Shown here one piece after another: positions 38,994-51,522 of a stretch of 64,000 bases of DNA (positions within the stretch are counted from its first letter, which is position 1; each line of letters begins with the position of its first letter). This stretch comes from Acanthochlamys bracteata. Taxonomy: Eukaryota > Streptophyta > Magnoliopsida > Pandanales > Velloziaceae. The stretch covers positions 6,884,501 through 6,948,500 of the forward strand of contig CM034128.1 in NCBI GenBank assembly GCA_019914995.1, in the 5' to 3' direction. A program made the translations under genes and the position numbers. The notes under the pieces were generated by a model. The model saw only the letters and a list, made by a program, of their open reading frames with translations, was not told where the DNA came from and ran no database searches.

Positions 38994-39253
38994 AATAAAC
39001 GAGTGAAGAATTGGACAAGACGAGTTGGCAATGATCAGCATCTATAATATGTATAGAAGATCCTTTTGAGACATCACATGAACTCGATCGTGTGGTTGAC
39101 AGATACAGTGTCACAGTGCGAATCCTGAAAGAAGTTGAGCGAGCTCCACATATGTCACTGTGCGATCCAAAACCCATGTGTTACACTTTTTGAGACTTAT
39201 GAACCAAACTCTACTTCAAATCCAGACTATGAAGACATCGGCTTCTTGCGGTA
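38994..39253 (+). pseudogene. Fragment of a URT1-like UTP:RNA uridylyltransferase gene
   Basis: Three short segments in shifting frames are consecutive pieces of the C-terminal part of a plant terminal nucleotidyltransferase: KRVKNWTRRVGNDQHL, then IICIEDPFETSHELDRVVDR with a following SVTVRILKEVERA, then NPCVTLFETYEP. The IEDPFE-SH-L-RVVD core is the hallmark of the PAP-associated region in URT1-type enzymes that uridylate deadenylated mRNAs. At least two frameshifts separate the pieces, and no catalytic domain was seen upstream. I infer a truncated pseudogene or transposed exon copy. The family call rests on remembered motifs. Confidence 0.62.
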
Positions 39254-42200
39254 GACATTTCTTGCTTAATTACACATGCATTATATGGTTAATTTTACAA
39301 CATATATCTCTTTAACCGCAAGCATTGCAAATTGACATCAGTTTTTATAATCGTTCAAATTTTACATTTATGCAGTCTCGAGTCTGGTGGTTTGATATTG
39401 ATATTAAATGTCTAGCTCAAAATTTGGGCTAAATTTTGTCATGTATGTAGAACAATTTCGCCAGAAATCTAACACCAATCCTAGAGTTCGCGTAGCTTTC
39501 ACGCCATAGCATTTCAACATCAAGATCTTCATGAAGTAACCAAATTTGAATTCGATTATCCACTCCACCGTTCAACTACACCAACATCTCCGTATATAAT
39601 CTGAAATCCGAAGAAAAATCATTAGACTTTTGGGATCGCTGATGGAAAGAAAAATTTTTTTTTTATAAACATTTATTATTAAATTATCTATATTTTTGAA
39701 AGTTTTAGACTTTTTTTAGACTTGAAAAGTAAAACAGAATCTTAAAAATACGTACGTCTTTAAATCTCAAAAACTTGTTCGGACTTCAATGGCTATTTAT
39801 AGCAATGACATGGCGCAGATTTTTAGAAAGAATCTAAAATTGTAAGATCTGATAAATATGGTATTTCATTTCAATTGCTTTTTCTTCCATAATGTCCACT
39901 TTCAAACAATTTAAACACGCTCTTAGCACATTAGTTAACAAAAGAAATACCAAATAAATCATATTGGAACAAGTTGATTGGCTTAGTCATTTAGAAAATA
40001 AAGTGGCACATAATTGAAATTATCTATAGCACATATTTATGCTATAGAATATCAGTAACTGTTAGAAATTAATACTAAAAAATAACAATCACATAAGAAA
40101 AACAATAACCTTATTATGTTAAAAAAGAAAACAATAATTACGAAATTAAGCAAACTTTATTCTTAAATAAGTAGTGAGGTTCGCTATTTATTTTTTTCTA
40201 CTAATTAGGAATAAACGCTTAAAATACCACTACTTCATCGTAGAAAGCGCCGTTATTCAAAGTTTGAGATCAGGACACTCAAATTTGTGTTCGAGTGCTA
40301 ACTCTCGGTGTGTAGGTGTTTAGGAGCATCTTCATTAATCAAACACATTCACTTTCGCTTTAGATTTTTTCTTCGTCTTGTGAGAGTTTATATTATTTAT
40401 GGTTGGTGAATTCTACGAATTGCAGTACGAGGACAAGTATATATGCGCAAGTCAATTTACTTGATGTTGCAATCTTTCATGATCTTTATTACATTTAAGT
40501 TTTTTAAGTGGCATTGGGATCACTTGGAAGTACAAAAATAAAAAAATTTTCTTAAATTTTTTTAAAATGAATGTAAACTTTTGACTAGAAAAATAATATG
40601 AATAAAAATTTTAGGTCATATATTTCACTTAAAGAATAATACTTAATCATGATAAAACAATTTATTGAAAATTTAAAAATTTAAATAAAATAAACAGTCG
40701 TGTCAAAATGTACTGCCAAATAGTGTAATAGGTTAGTTTTCAGTTGCACATTTTACTTGGTCTGGAAAACGGGGTAGTGTCGTGTACCCTTGAAAGTATG
40801 GCTTACGTAACATCTACAATTTTCAGAAATGAAGAATTACGATTGAAATTAATGAGCTTGACAAATAGCGAGTTAAGAGCATATTTGAAAAAAAAATTTA
40901 TTTATATTTTTTAATAAAATTTTTAGAATATTTTATAAATTTTTTATAAAAAACTATTAATTATTTTTATATTTTTAAAAATAAAAAAACTTATTTTTAA
41001 AAATATTTTTTTCAAAAAACTCATTTTCAATAAATATTTTCCAACATCTCTTTTTAAGTCATACTAACAATTTAGAGTTTGAGGAAATCTAGCACGTAGG
41101 TGGCACGAAGTAGGTTGGGTTGACCACGTGTTCTTGGGAACCCGGAGACAAGTTAGTTAAGTTACCCATTTGTCTTTTCTTGATGTTGCAGCTCTTAGCC
41201 TTCTAGAAAGTATGAATGATAATTTGGATCCATATGTTAAGTTTTAAATCAATTTATTTAATAATTTAATTAAAAAATTATATATATTAAAATTATTAAT
41301 TCAAATTTAATCTATTTAATAATTAAATCAAATTCGAATCGATTTATTTAATAATTAAAATTATAAAAATTTAATTTTATAATTTTAAATTTGAGTAAAA
41401 TTATAAAATAGTTGGAATAAAAATGTACGATATTATTAGTGAAAAATACAATGAGTATTCGCAAAATATGTATTTTTAGTATCTTTACAGTATTTAAAAT
41501 ATCAAAAAAAATTTATTTTTTGAAAATATATAGTGACAGCTTATTTTTATGATTATAAATATATACTAATAATTTAGATAAATATTTTGATAAATATAAT
41601 TATCTAACAAAATTTTAATAAAAATTTTTATATAAAATCTGAAATTCGTCACTAAAGAAAACCTATATAGTAATACTTTCGATAATATTATAATTCTTAT
41701 TTTATATTATTTTACTAAGCATAAAAATAAACAAGTAATTATAAAAATATAATATAACTTAATAAATTATAAATTACTATTATTAATTTTTTTTATTGTC
41801 AAAATTTTATTATATGGTAAAGAAAAATTAGAAAAAAGTTATTTTTTTAAAATATGACAATTTGAATTAGTGGATCAATCTCGAATCGACTCATTTAATA
41901 ATCGAATTAATTTATTCAATACTAATCTAATTGATATATTAATACGGATCAATAATAATCCCTCCTAAAAAGTGATACTTCCTATACCAAATACGAGGGG
42001 AGGTTTGGGGTGGTTGTTACGTTGTAATCATATTATCGGTTCCATTCCTTAACAACAGCTAGCACGATAGCCATTAGCCAAGTCCAACTTTTAATAGTCA
42101 CCCTATAATAGTATATAGCAGGAAATTCCATGCTCATGTGGAAGTTTACGGGTGAGCTTAAGATTACTTATAAAATAAAATTTTTTTAAAATAGAAAATA

Positions 42201-43290
42201 TTTTTATTTTTTTTACAAATAAATTTAATTTTTTTTACTTCAAAAAAAATAATAAAAATTTTATTAAATAAAATTTTTTTACACTATTTAAATTTTTAAA
42301 TAATTTTTTTAAATATTTATAAAATATATATTAAAAAATATAAAATTAAAAAAAAAATTAAAAAATAATTTTCAAATAGTATGCCAAACGCACCCTAGAC
42401 TTGTTACATCGGCTAGGTTACGCATATTGACCACTGGCTAGGGAATTAAGTTGTACTGCAAAACCAGACTTGCGTCGGTATGGTCCCGCATGCACCTTCT
42501 CTTCATTTGTCGGCTCCATGGCTACTACATGATTATATTTGAAACTTCTCTTTCATGTGATATGCCTTCATGAATGTTCAAGAGTTTGAAATTAATTTTA
42601 TTCCTCAGCATCTTATAAAGTCGCATAAACTTAGTCATCGGAAAGTGTCATCTAAACTTTGAAGGAGAACAAATCACATGAAAACCTTAAATTAAAAACC
42701 TATTTTTGCAAAATCTTAATCCATTCGGCTCAAACCAATTGAAAATTGAAATATGGACTTTTTTTTTTCTCATTTTTAGCTTTATTTTTTCAAAAACTTT
42801 CCATAATATTTAAATATTTATTTAATATATATTAAATTTTAATTAATTTTATAATTTTAAAGCTAAAATAAATAATATTATTTAGTTAATTTTTTTTGAC
42901 AAATTCTTTATTTTAATCAATTTTAATACGACACCGAAGTCGTAAGAGTTGTAGATTGCATTTAATGTTGGAAAATAGGGGCTCTCTTTCTACGGGATTA
43001 TTAAATACAGATACACCTATAGAATGGTTATCAGATGTACATGATAGAGTGCATGTGCCGGACTTGTTATGCCCGTGCAGGTCCACAGTCTGCAGAAACA
43101 AAATTCTGGCGCCAAAATAAGCAACCTTTTTTATCATCGTCATCTTCAATTCCGCTCTTCGGTGGAGCCAATGAAGCATTCAAGAATTGCAGAATAAAAC
43201 AAATCAGCAAAGAAACAACAATAGCACAATTCTAACTCAGATTTAAAGGATCAACAAGAAAGAAAGTTAGAGAAAGAAAGCACAGAGAAG
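39254..43290. other. AT-rich, gene-free stretch with weak MITE candidates
   Basis: No gene recognised. Weak candidates are 40874-41050 (TTAAGAGCATATTTG at the left, CCAACATCTC at the right) and 42150-42404 (GGGTGAGCTTAAG at the left, CCAAACGCACCC at the right). Both have AT-rich interiors but mutated ends and imperfect target repeats. The end of the region carries the GA-rich leader of the GT64 gene. Confidence 0.4.
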
Positions 43291-43311
43291 GAATATCTTC
43301 TTCTTCTGGGA

Positions 43312-43320
43312 ATGTGCTGA
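43312..43320 (+). promoter_or_regulatory. Minimal upstream ORF overlapping the EPC1/GMT1 start codon
   Basis: ATG TGC TGA ends on the A that begins the main ATG (TGATG overlap), so a ribosome starting here would terminate directly on the true start. Whether it is transcribed depends on the leader, which appears to extend well upstream (GA-rich 43240-43300). Confidence 0.5.
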
Positions 43321-46300
43321 TGGAAGAATCTTCTCCGGTTAAAGATAAGGCGCCGTTGGCTCTGCTGCACCGCCGTGGCTGCGTCGGAGGGCGAAGAGCT
43401 GCAGCGCTGCTGCTCGGATTCGGCCTTGCTACCCGTGCACGTGTGCTGCTTCGCGTTTGCTTTTTGCTTGCTCTGCTGATGGCCACACGACAGCTTGGAT
43501 TTCGCCCTCTTCCGCGATCGCTACCTTCCTGTTCCAGGTACTTCGCTTTTTTCCAATTTATAATCTTTTTGGGTTTCGTTTTTCTCGATTGAAGTTTTGT
43601 TCTTGTAAATAGAGAACAAAGTTTTTGTTCTTTTTGGGTTACGTCTGTCTTCGATAATCTTTTATTGCGATTATGAATTATTCTTTTGTTCTAATCTGTT
43701 TTCCATTTTGTGAATTGAGAATTCTGCTGTTTATTTCTATTTTTTGCCCATCATTTTTTTATTTTTATTATTTTATAACTGAGGTCGAATTTCAGTTATC
43801 TATCAGCTATCCTGATTGTATCATGTTCTGACATATTTGGCGAGACTTGTGCTTGATCGTTTAGACTAACCTATTGAGATTTTCTTGTACATAACAAGAA
43901 AATTTTGTGTGCACATGAACCTGGCTGGCTTTTGTTTTTACAGTCTTTTGAGGAAGATTGATTGTTTTGCGTGTGTTCTTTCTTTTCATTCTTCTCTTTG
44001 GTTGTTGCATTGAAATTGTGTTGTGCGTTTGAGTCGCTCAGACAATTGTCTCTTATACGAGAGGTCAAGTTGTTAATTTTGATCTGGATGTGCCCATTAT
44101 ATTCGATTGAAGTACTTCATTCAAAGATCATATTAGAGAAATAAGGAAGGCTGCTTTGACCAGGAGGGCCATAAAGCAATTGATTTCATAATGTTGAGGG
44201 AGGAAGATAATGTCCTGCTGATCAATTTTTTATATTCCCAACTTTTTAAGTCAAGTTGCTCTGAAATATCATCTAGTTGCCTGAGGAGGATTTGGTGATA
44301 GAAATCATGGGATACCATGAAGATATTTGATATTTCCCTCTTTGCAAAATCTTTTTCATTTTAGTTTTCGGTTCCTTGTGCATCCATGAGATTTGGAATA
44401 ACATATTTATTTATCCTTTCAGCCTGTTTGCGTGTTTTGAATGCATATTATTGCTTTAAACTCTTTTCAGTTGCGTCCTGCCATTTGCTTTATGGATTTA
44501 CTAGCCTCCTGGTTTAACTTGGAGGTACAAGTGAAAATGAGGGCTACTCTTAAAGATTCTTTTTCTTTTCTTCTTTTCTCTACATTCTTCAAAGACAGAT
44601 TAGTTTAATGTACTGAGTTTTAAGTGTTGACTCTTAGTCAATTTTAGGGTCACATTCATGTTTACATTATGTTATATACATCTGAGATTGTGTTAGGTTA
44701 TATAATATTAATGGTTAGTGCTGATCACTGTTCCGAGTGTAATGAGTTTACTAAATTTATGTGTGCTCTATTTATTATGGTAACTTATACAATGAACTCT
44801 GGGATTTAGGTGTTTGTTAGAGGAGGCCATGCGGTTAATGAGTTTACTAAATTATGTGTCTTCAATTTATTATGGTAACTTAGACAATGATTATGCTGAT
44901 GTCTTTTCTGAGTGTAGTGAGTTTACTGATTTTATGTGTCCTCAATTGTTTATGGCAACTTATACAAATAACTCTGACATTTTAAATGTTCCTTAGAGGA
45001 GGCTATACAGTTCTCATAAACACTTGGAAGCGGAACACTCTTCTCAAAAGGTCTGTGGCGCATTATGCATCTTGTGGTTGCACTGATGAAATACATGTTG
45101 TGTGGAGTGAGAGTGACCCTCCACAGGACAGTCTTAAAGCGTATCTTACGAATATTGTGTTCTCACAATCACAGAGTGGAAAGTCTTATTTCAGATTCGA
45201 ATTGAATGAAGAGGATAACTTGAATAACAGGTTTAAGCCAATTAAAGATCTGAGAAACGATGCAGTCTTTTCAGTTGATGACGATGTACTTGTTCCATGC
45301 ACAGAATTGGATTTTGCATTCTCTGTATGGCAGAGTGCTTCAGATACAATGGTGGGTTTTGTTCCCCGTATGCATTGGTTGGATGAGGTAAGCCATTTCA
45401 CGTGTCTACTCTGCATTTCTTATAGATTTTCATCTATTGTTGGTGACACATTTTATTGTCAAAGCACTATCAAAGTAGAAACTCAATGGAACTTAGTGAT
45501 GTTCTATATTGCTGGCTTTAGTTATCTATAAGCTGGATTGTTACTTTCTGATTCTTTTTCTTCAATTTCATTTGCACTATTCTCATGATAATGAAGTTTT
45601 TATAATTCTTTTAAAATACATGATTGCAAGTTACAGTAATACTCCTACCTCAACTCTTTAGCTATTTGATTGCTGCGACAGCTAAGGTTTCTCATTCTTG
45701 TGTGAGGATCAAAATGGGTTTCTAATGTTGTTTTGCAGACAAAGTTAAAGTGCGTCTTGTAATAAGGATTTGACAAAGCCCAACTAAATTTGCTTTGCAG
45801 TTATTGTTTATATGGCCATTGTTTGAACACTAAGTAAATTATGACTAGAACTTTCCAATATTTACATTCTTCTGAGTTTTTTTACTCAGAACATCTTACA
45901 TTGCTAATTTTATCTTCATTCCAACTCCTCAATTGAGAATATGCTACAAGAAAAACCAATTGAACCATGCTCAGGCTAGTAAAATTCTTATGACTTTATT
46001 TTTATTGACTTCCCTATTTTTAAGGCGACCAAAATTGAAACCAGGATGTATATTTTTGCTCGCTTTATGAGTAGAATCACAATTGTTTGGGATCTATGCC
46101 AAGCCTAAAATTTTCAGATGATGGTGCAGTTTGTTTATAGTGTATTCTTGAAATTACGTATTTCACTCAAAGGATGTGAACCTGCATTTGAGAAGTGAAA
46201 ATGTGTGAATAAAGTTGTTATTGTAAGAAAGATCCTTTTGGACCACCTTCTTACAATTACCTATATGACTCCTACCAGTTGTCATCATCTCCATGAATAC

Positions 46301-48222
46301 GTCATGGGTGGAATAGCTTATATGTTAATAATGCTTCTTTGATACTGTAGAGAGAGATATGATGGAAGGTGATTAGAAGCAATGCCATTGATGTCTTTGG
46401 CTCAAATTCTGCAGTACGCTTGGGTCACAATGAATTCCTAAACATTTTGCCATCACCAAGTTCTTTTTTTTTTTTTTTGTACTGAAGCATGCATTTTCTA
46501 CTTTCTTGGGTAAATAGCAATTTTCTCTTTTATATAACTTCACTTTCATAATTATAAGTTCTTAGATATGCTTCTTTCCGATTGTCAAAGGTGTATATGA
46601 GAAACACTTACAAGCATCCCATAGATTAGATTATGTTCCTAGAAAGAAGCAAGTTACTGACCAACTTTTATCAGTTTACTACTCTAGTTTGCCTACTTAA
46701 TTTTACTAGTCTATAATCAAGGTTCATCCTCACTGTGGAACTTCTTTAATGAACTAATGAGACTGCAAGGCAAGGAGTTGAAGACAAACACTTTGAAGTG
46801 ATAAGTTGTATATAGTTCATACAGATCACTGCTCTATGTGTAATCTTTAAGAAAATGTCCTAGATCATCTCTTAAAGCCTTGCCTAATATTGCATGCAGT
46901 CTGTTACTGGGTTGATACTGGTTGATATATGGTTCTGTTGTTGCAGAAGGATGGCTCTGTACATTATAAATACGGGGGTTGGTGGTCTGTTTGGTGGATG
47001 GGCACTTATAGTATGGTTCTCTCGAAGGCGGCTTTCTTCCACCGAAAGTACTTAGACTTGTACACATACCAAATGCCTTCAACAATCCGTGAATATGTCA
47101 CAAAGGAAAGGTCAGTTCCTTTCATTGTCATACTGTCAATAGTTTCCATCTTGTGAGTGTCCTCTCAATTTCTTCTTTGCAGGAATTGTGAAGATATTGC
47201 AATGTCACTCCTCGTCGCTAATGCTACTGGTGCTCCACCAATCTGGGTAAAAGGTATGTAATGAATCCCATGAGTAGAAAGAATTCCTTTACTACAGATA
47301 CAGATCAACTGCAAGAAAGAATGGCTACTTCTTGTAAGATGGTTGAGGACATTTCCCACAAACCATACTTTGCTTACCACTCACTTCACCTGTGCTCGCA
47401 AAGCATACTATGTAATGCATGCTAGATAATAACGTTTTTAGGAATTACAACTTTTCCATGCTTTCAGTATTATGCATTCTACCTTTTCACAAGCCGCTAA
47501 ACTGCTTTTGGTGTTGTAATAATTCTTGCATTATCTTCCTTCTGTGGAGTGATTGCTCTCGTTCTTCTCATTGTATGCTTATTTAGAGGTTGCCACAAGT
47601 GCACAGAAGGCACATGGATTATATGGCAGGACTCGATTAACTAAATTGTTCTTGTTAAACCAGGTCATAGAATATGATTGTTGAATATGAGCCTCGTCTA
47701 ATTTCTCTGTAGAATATGACCTATTCAACAGAACCACTGTCTCATGCTCATCTACCATTTGAAGTTTTGAAGCTTAATGTGTTCGTCGCTCAGAGCAGTT
47801 GTAACTTCTTAAGCCTTGACATGAATTTGAAAGTGTTAATGGAATCATAAAAAGAAGGCCTTCACCGCATCCGCCTGTGTTTTATCAGTGTAAGGCTTTT
47901 AGGGAAAAGCATTGCTCTATGGGTTATATGAATATTCTAATTTAACTGGACATATTTTCATAGAGCAACTTATTGAATTAACTGGAAATACATGAAGTAC
48001 ACCTAAGAGGAATGATCAGTTTCTGACTTCTCCTAATTGGAACAAATTTTATTTCTTACAGGAAAGATATATGAGATTGCATCTACAGGCATAAGCAGCG
48101 TTATGAGTCATAATGAGAAGAGGACCAAATGTCTCAATGACTTCATTGCACTCTACGGTTCAGTTCCTCTTGTCCCAACAAATCTAAAGGTAATAGACGC
48201 ACAGCAAGGATGGCTTTGGTAG
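43320..48222 (+). CDS. EPC1/GMT1: GT64 glycosyltransferase, EPC1/GMT1 type (GIPC mannosyltransferase)
   Basis: Plant GT64 proteins of this type are Golgi enzymes; the Arabidopsis member mannosylates glycosyl inositol phosphorylceramide sphingolipids and affects cell adhesion. Five exons: 43320-43537, 44997-45387, 46947-47110, 47183-47253, 48062-48222, totalling 334 aa, the Arabidopsis length as I recall it. Exon 1 is mostly a basic cytosolic tail and signal anchor (about residues 41-57). Exon 2 opens the GT64 domain: GGYTVLINTWKRN, then FSVDDDVLVPC, whose DDD (167-169) is the metal/UDP-sugar motif. Exons 3-5 give YKYGGWWSVWWMGTYSMVLS, NCEDIAMSLLVANATGAPP and HNEKRTKCLNDFI. It ends GWLW. All junctions are GT-AG and in phase; the Arg at the first junction is split AG|A. 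The longer exostosin-like GT64 member GINT1 is excluded by length. A two-codon upstream ORF overlaps the start. Confidence 0.92.
44733..44996 (+). repeat. Local tandem repeats at the intron 1 / exon 2 boundary of EPC1/GMT1, with a duplicated splice acceptor
   Basis: Three diverged copies of a gagtttactaaatttatgtg...ttattatggtaactta unit of about 75-110 bp precede exon 2. The first copy ends TTGTTAG|AGGAGGCCATGCGGTT at 44814-44836, mirroring the real junction CCTTAG|AGGAGGCTATACAGTT at 44991-45012. So a small piece of exon 2 has been duplicated into the intron together with its acceptor. Confidence 0.75.
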
Positions 48223-48869
48223 CAGTTCACTTCCTACACAGATTTTGGTCTCATTGCTGATGGACATTCTTAAGCCAGTAGATCGAAAGGACGTTGACAA
48301 CTTGCACCGTATCTATTATTAATCTTCTTGTGTATCTGTAGCAGGTTCTTAACGCATTTACTTTCTTAGGTATGTTTCTTACATATATTTGCATTATAAA
48401 TTAAAATAATATGATTATAGAATAAGCTGAAATGAGAACTTGGAGAGTGTAGCCTGCACTCCCTTACGTTCTTGGACTTCTTATCTTTACGCTTTGATAT
48501 GCAGCACACTTCCAAAAGTGATGCAACTATTGGCTTCTGTTTATAGTGTGTAATATCCCGAATAATTAAAACTATTTAGTATTAGTATTTGTTTTTTTTA
48601 ACTTTATCATTTTACTTACAAAAGGTATTCTGTTAAAATACTGGCCCAAGCTACTCAAAAGGAAAATGGTGAATTGAGTTATAAAATAAAAATTAAATTT
48701 AGAAATTTTCTTCTCAAAACAGTGACAGATGAATCAACTGGTTCCTTGCTTACTGGTTTTCTACACTTGGTAAAATGTTAGATATTGTGCTAGTCAGTCG
48801 ATAGGTCAGTTGCTGAAAGCTTGTGACATTCATGCAGAAATTTTTGTTAGCTTTTTAGTGTTAGTTCTA
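48223..48869 (+). other. 3' UTR and downstream flank of EPC1/GMT1
   Basis: Non-coding sequence following the stop codon. No terminator-like or coding signal stands out. Confidence 0.5.
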
Positions 48870-49100
48870 AGTGATGAAAATTAAAGCAATGCAAGAATAT
48901 AAGCACACGAGGAACTTTACGTAGATCGGCTGCCACCAGCCTACGTCTATGACCACTCAAACTGAATGAGATTCGCTATCTCTTTGCAAAGAGGTACAAC
49001 CACCGAGAGCCGCGTGCCATCCGAATGTCTTCGTTTCAACCGAGTCCCTCAATCAGGAGAGGTAGTTGACTGGTTCGCTAGCTGGTCGGTAGCTTGAAAG
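48870..49100. repeat. Second, diverged copy of the 'GATCGGC ... CCTACGTCTATGACC' repeat
   Basis: Contains cacacgaggaactttacgta-gatcggc and cctacgtctatgaccactc, corresponding word for word in order with 27040-27140. Ends not defined. Confidence 0.4.
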
Positions 49101-49418
49101 TATTTCACTGTAGACAAATGGCTGATTCGGTTGATATTTTACCATGGTTATAGTTGGCTCTTTACTCCAGCGGTTTAAATACTCTTATCTTATTTATTAT
49201 GTTTTTGGACAATTCATTTGGATTATGTATTATGTTATCGATCTTGTAGTGTATTGTATTTGAGATTAATAAGACTTCCTCTCCTACTTGTTTTTTGGGT
49301 GTATGACTTGGGATTTGAGTATTTGGTACTTCACAAGTAAACTTGTGTGTAAGTGGCTCTAATGTTCTACCTTGCCCTTATTTCTTGAACAATCGCATAT
49401 GTATGATACATAATGTCG

Positions 49419-50119
49419 GCCGCGTTTGGCTGCGCTTTTTTCGAATTTTAAGTCCCAAAAAAGCACAAAATAGGGTATTAAGTGTTTGGATGCTGCAGCT
49501 TTAAGCTGCTTTAGAGTACTTTCAATAGTGTTTTTTTTAAAAGCATATCAGAGATACTTTTAAGAAAAAAGCACGGGACTGCTTTTTTTTCTTCCTGCAA
49601 AATGACTATATTGTCCATAGTAAGTTTGTAAAATTATCACATTATATTAATTATTTAAATAATATAAAAAATTTAATAATTATTTAAATGTATTTTTCAA
49701 ATTTAATATTATTATAATAATTATATAATTAATATTATTCAAATTAATTATTGATTGATAATAATATAATTTATTAATAAATTTATAAATATTGATACAA
49801 GTATTATTTATATAATTTTCACATAATAAATTTATTAAATCTTTAAAATAAATAATATATCAAAATTTCATAATATATCAATTATTATATATTCAGGGGT
49901 ATTTTAATTATTTTATATTTTATACAGAAATAAGTATAAGTTTAGCCAAACATTTTATTCAGCTTTCAGCATTAAAAAGTACGGTACAGCAACAATTTAT
50001 CCAAACACTTTTCAGTATAAAGTTACTTTTATAGCAAAAGCTCCACAGCCGCTTACAGCACTTTAAAGCAGTTTTATTTCAAAAGCACAAAAATTTTAAC
50101 ACGTCCAAACAGGGCCCTA
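49419..50119. mobile_element. Candidate fold-back/MITE element with long imperfect TIRs, about 700 bp
   Basis: The left end is GGCCGCGTTTGGCTGCGCTTTTTT; the right end (reverse complement) is GGGCCCTGTTTGGACGTG followed by TTAAAATTTTTGTGC. The inverted homology extends inward: taagtgtttggatgctgcagc near 49480 faces tttatccaaacactttt near 50000, and 'gctgctttagagta' faces 'cagcactttaaagcag'. The centre is almost pure AT. No ORF and no clean target duplication was found. Confidence 0.5.
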
Positions 50120-50684
50120 GTATGTCTTTTAAAGTCGGTTTTTTCTTTGTATGCGAGTCTTAGTATATATATGCCCACTGGATCAACCCTTGAATGGTTG
50201 ATTCGGATCAACATCCAATTCGGTATGTTAATTATGATACTATGTTATATTTATTCAATTGTTATCTTAATTAAGCTAAATTTGAAATTATTATTTTGGA
50301 TGTCAATGGTAACTATATTAGATTTGATATATTACTTGTTTAGTATCTTAATTGCACAATCAAACAGGACCAAACAAAAAAGCTATGGTTTGGAGCAGTT
50401 ACGTTGTTTTGGATGTATTGATCAGTTTGGACCCAAACGTAGTTGATTTGTATTGGTCGTGGCTTTGCTTAGAAACTGAATCAAACTGAACTGCTTACAC
50501 CCTAGCAATATAAAGAATATTTTGAAAATATAGCACTTCGGCATTGATATGCAAAGTGAGACACTTCTTGTTGACAAGCTTTGTGAGTTAAGTACATCTA
50601 GTTAATTATTTAAAAAAAGTATGCAAAATCTAGGATACAGTATGCAAGTATAATATAATTAATTATATAAATTAATATACACTG
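50120..50684. other. AT-rich intergenic sequence
   Basis: An open frame at 50147-50446 (99 codons) is hydrophobic and AT-driven with no family resemblance. No other signal. Confidence 0.35.
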
Positions 50685-51108
50685 CCCTTTCCCCCAAAGT
50701 AGGTCTAGATAGGATGCAAAATCTAGTTAATCAGTTCTTTATAGTTACAGTATGTTCAGACAGGGCATATTTGGCAATGTCTATAAGTATTTTTCAAATT
50801 TTCATTATAAATTTTAATTTTTTAATAAATTGTTTATAGTATTATTTAAATTGAACATATAGATAATAAAACGTCATAAAATTTTTATGTAATTTTATTT
50901 CTATTGTAGATTTAAAAGAAACTTATTTTTCAGCTCTAAAATAAACTCTTTTCAAAAATTCACTGTTTTAAACACTTATAATCGTCCGCCTAATTTGTAG
51001 ATATAACATTACAAGCACCCCAACGCTCAAGATTGGATTGCAGAAAAGATTAAGGGATGTTTGGATTGTTTAAAAATAAGATATCTTTTATTAAAAAACT
51101 TTTACTAA

Positions 51109-51341
51109 AGGCGTGTTTACCTAGATTTGAAAATAGGTGAAGTAGAATTTCTAAAAAATAGATTTAAAAAATTAAATTAAAAATTAAAAATATTTTATAA
51201 AAAATAAATATTTTTGTATTACTTTTATATTAATAGTAAGTTTGGAAAATAAATTAAAAATTTTTTTGATAAATTATTTATTTATTTTATATTAAAGATA
51301 AGTTTAAAAAAGTAGAGTTTGAGGTATCGGTAAACACGCCC
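51109..51341. mobile_element. Tourist-like MITE, 233 bp, GGGCGTGTTTACC family
   Basis: TIRs are AGGCGTGTTTACC and (reverse complement) GGGCGTGTTTACC, flanked by TAA at 51106-51108 and 51342-51344. The paralogous sequence near 61700 lacks it, so the insertion is confirmed by comparison within the window. It belongs to the same family as 38666-38914. Confidence 0.88.
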
Positions 51342-51522
51342 TAAATCTTTTGTAAAATGGGATTGTCTTTTTTAGTTTAAAAATTAATACAAATTAGACA
51401 TGTAATAATTCTATGACAAATAGTTCCACTATTCCTTCTAAAATTTTCAAAAAACTTTCTAAAATTATAAATTTGTTAGAAAATAAAATAAGACCTTATG
51501 AGTAATGCCAAACCGGCCCTTA

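Noticed and set aside
43232..43486. Minus-strand ORF across EPC1/GMT1 exon 1
   Set aside because: Antisense to a supported exon and explained by its GC-rich composition.
19860..48222. GAUT1 and EPC1/GMT1 as a cell-wall biosynthetic gene cluster
   Set aside because: They are 17 kb apart, divergently placed, act in different pathways (pectin versus sphingolipid glycan) and have no further partners in between; proximity is probably coincidental.
50147..50446. 99-codon hydrophobic ORF
   Set aside because: Ile/Leu/Tyr bias follows AT-rich DNA; no motif, promoter or homologous family recognised.
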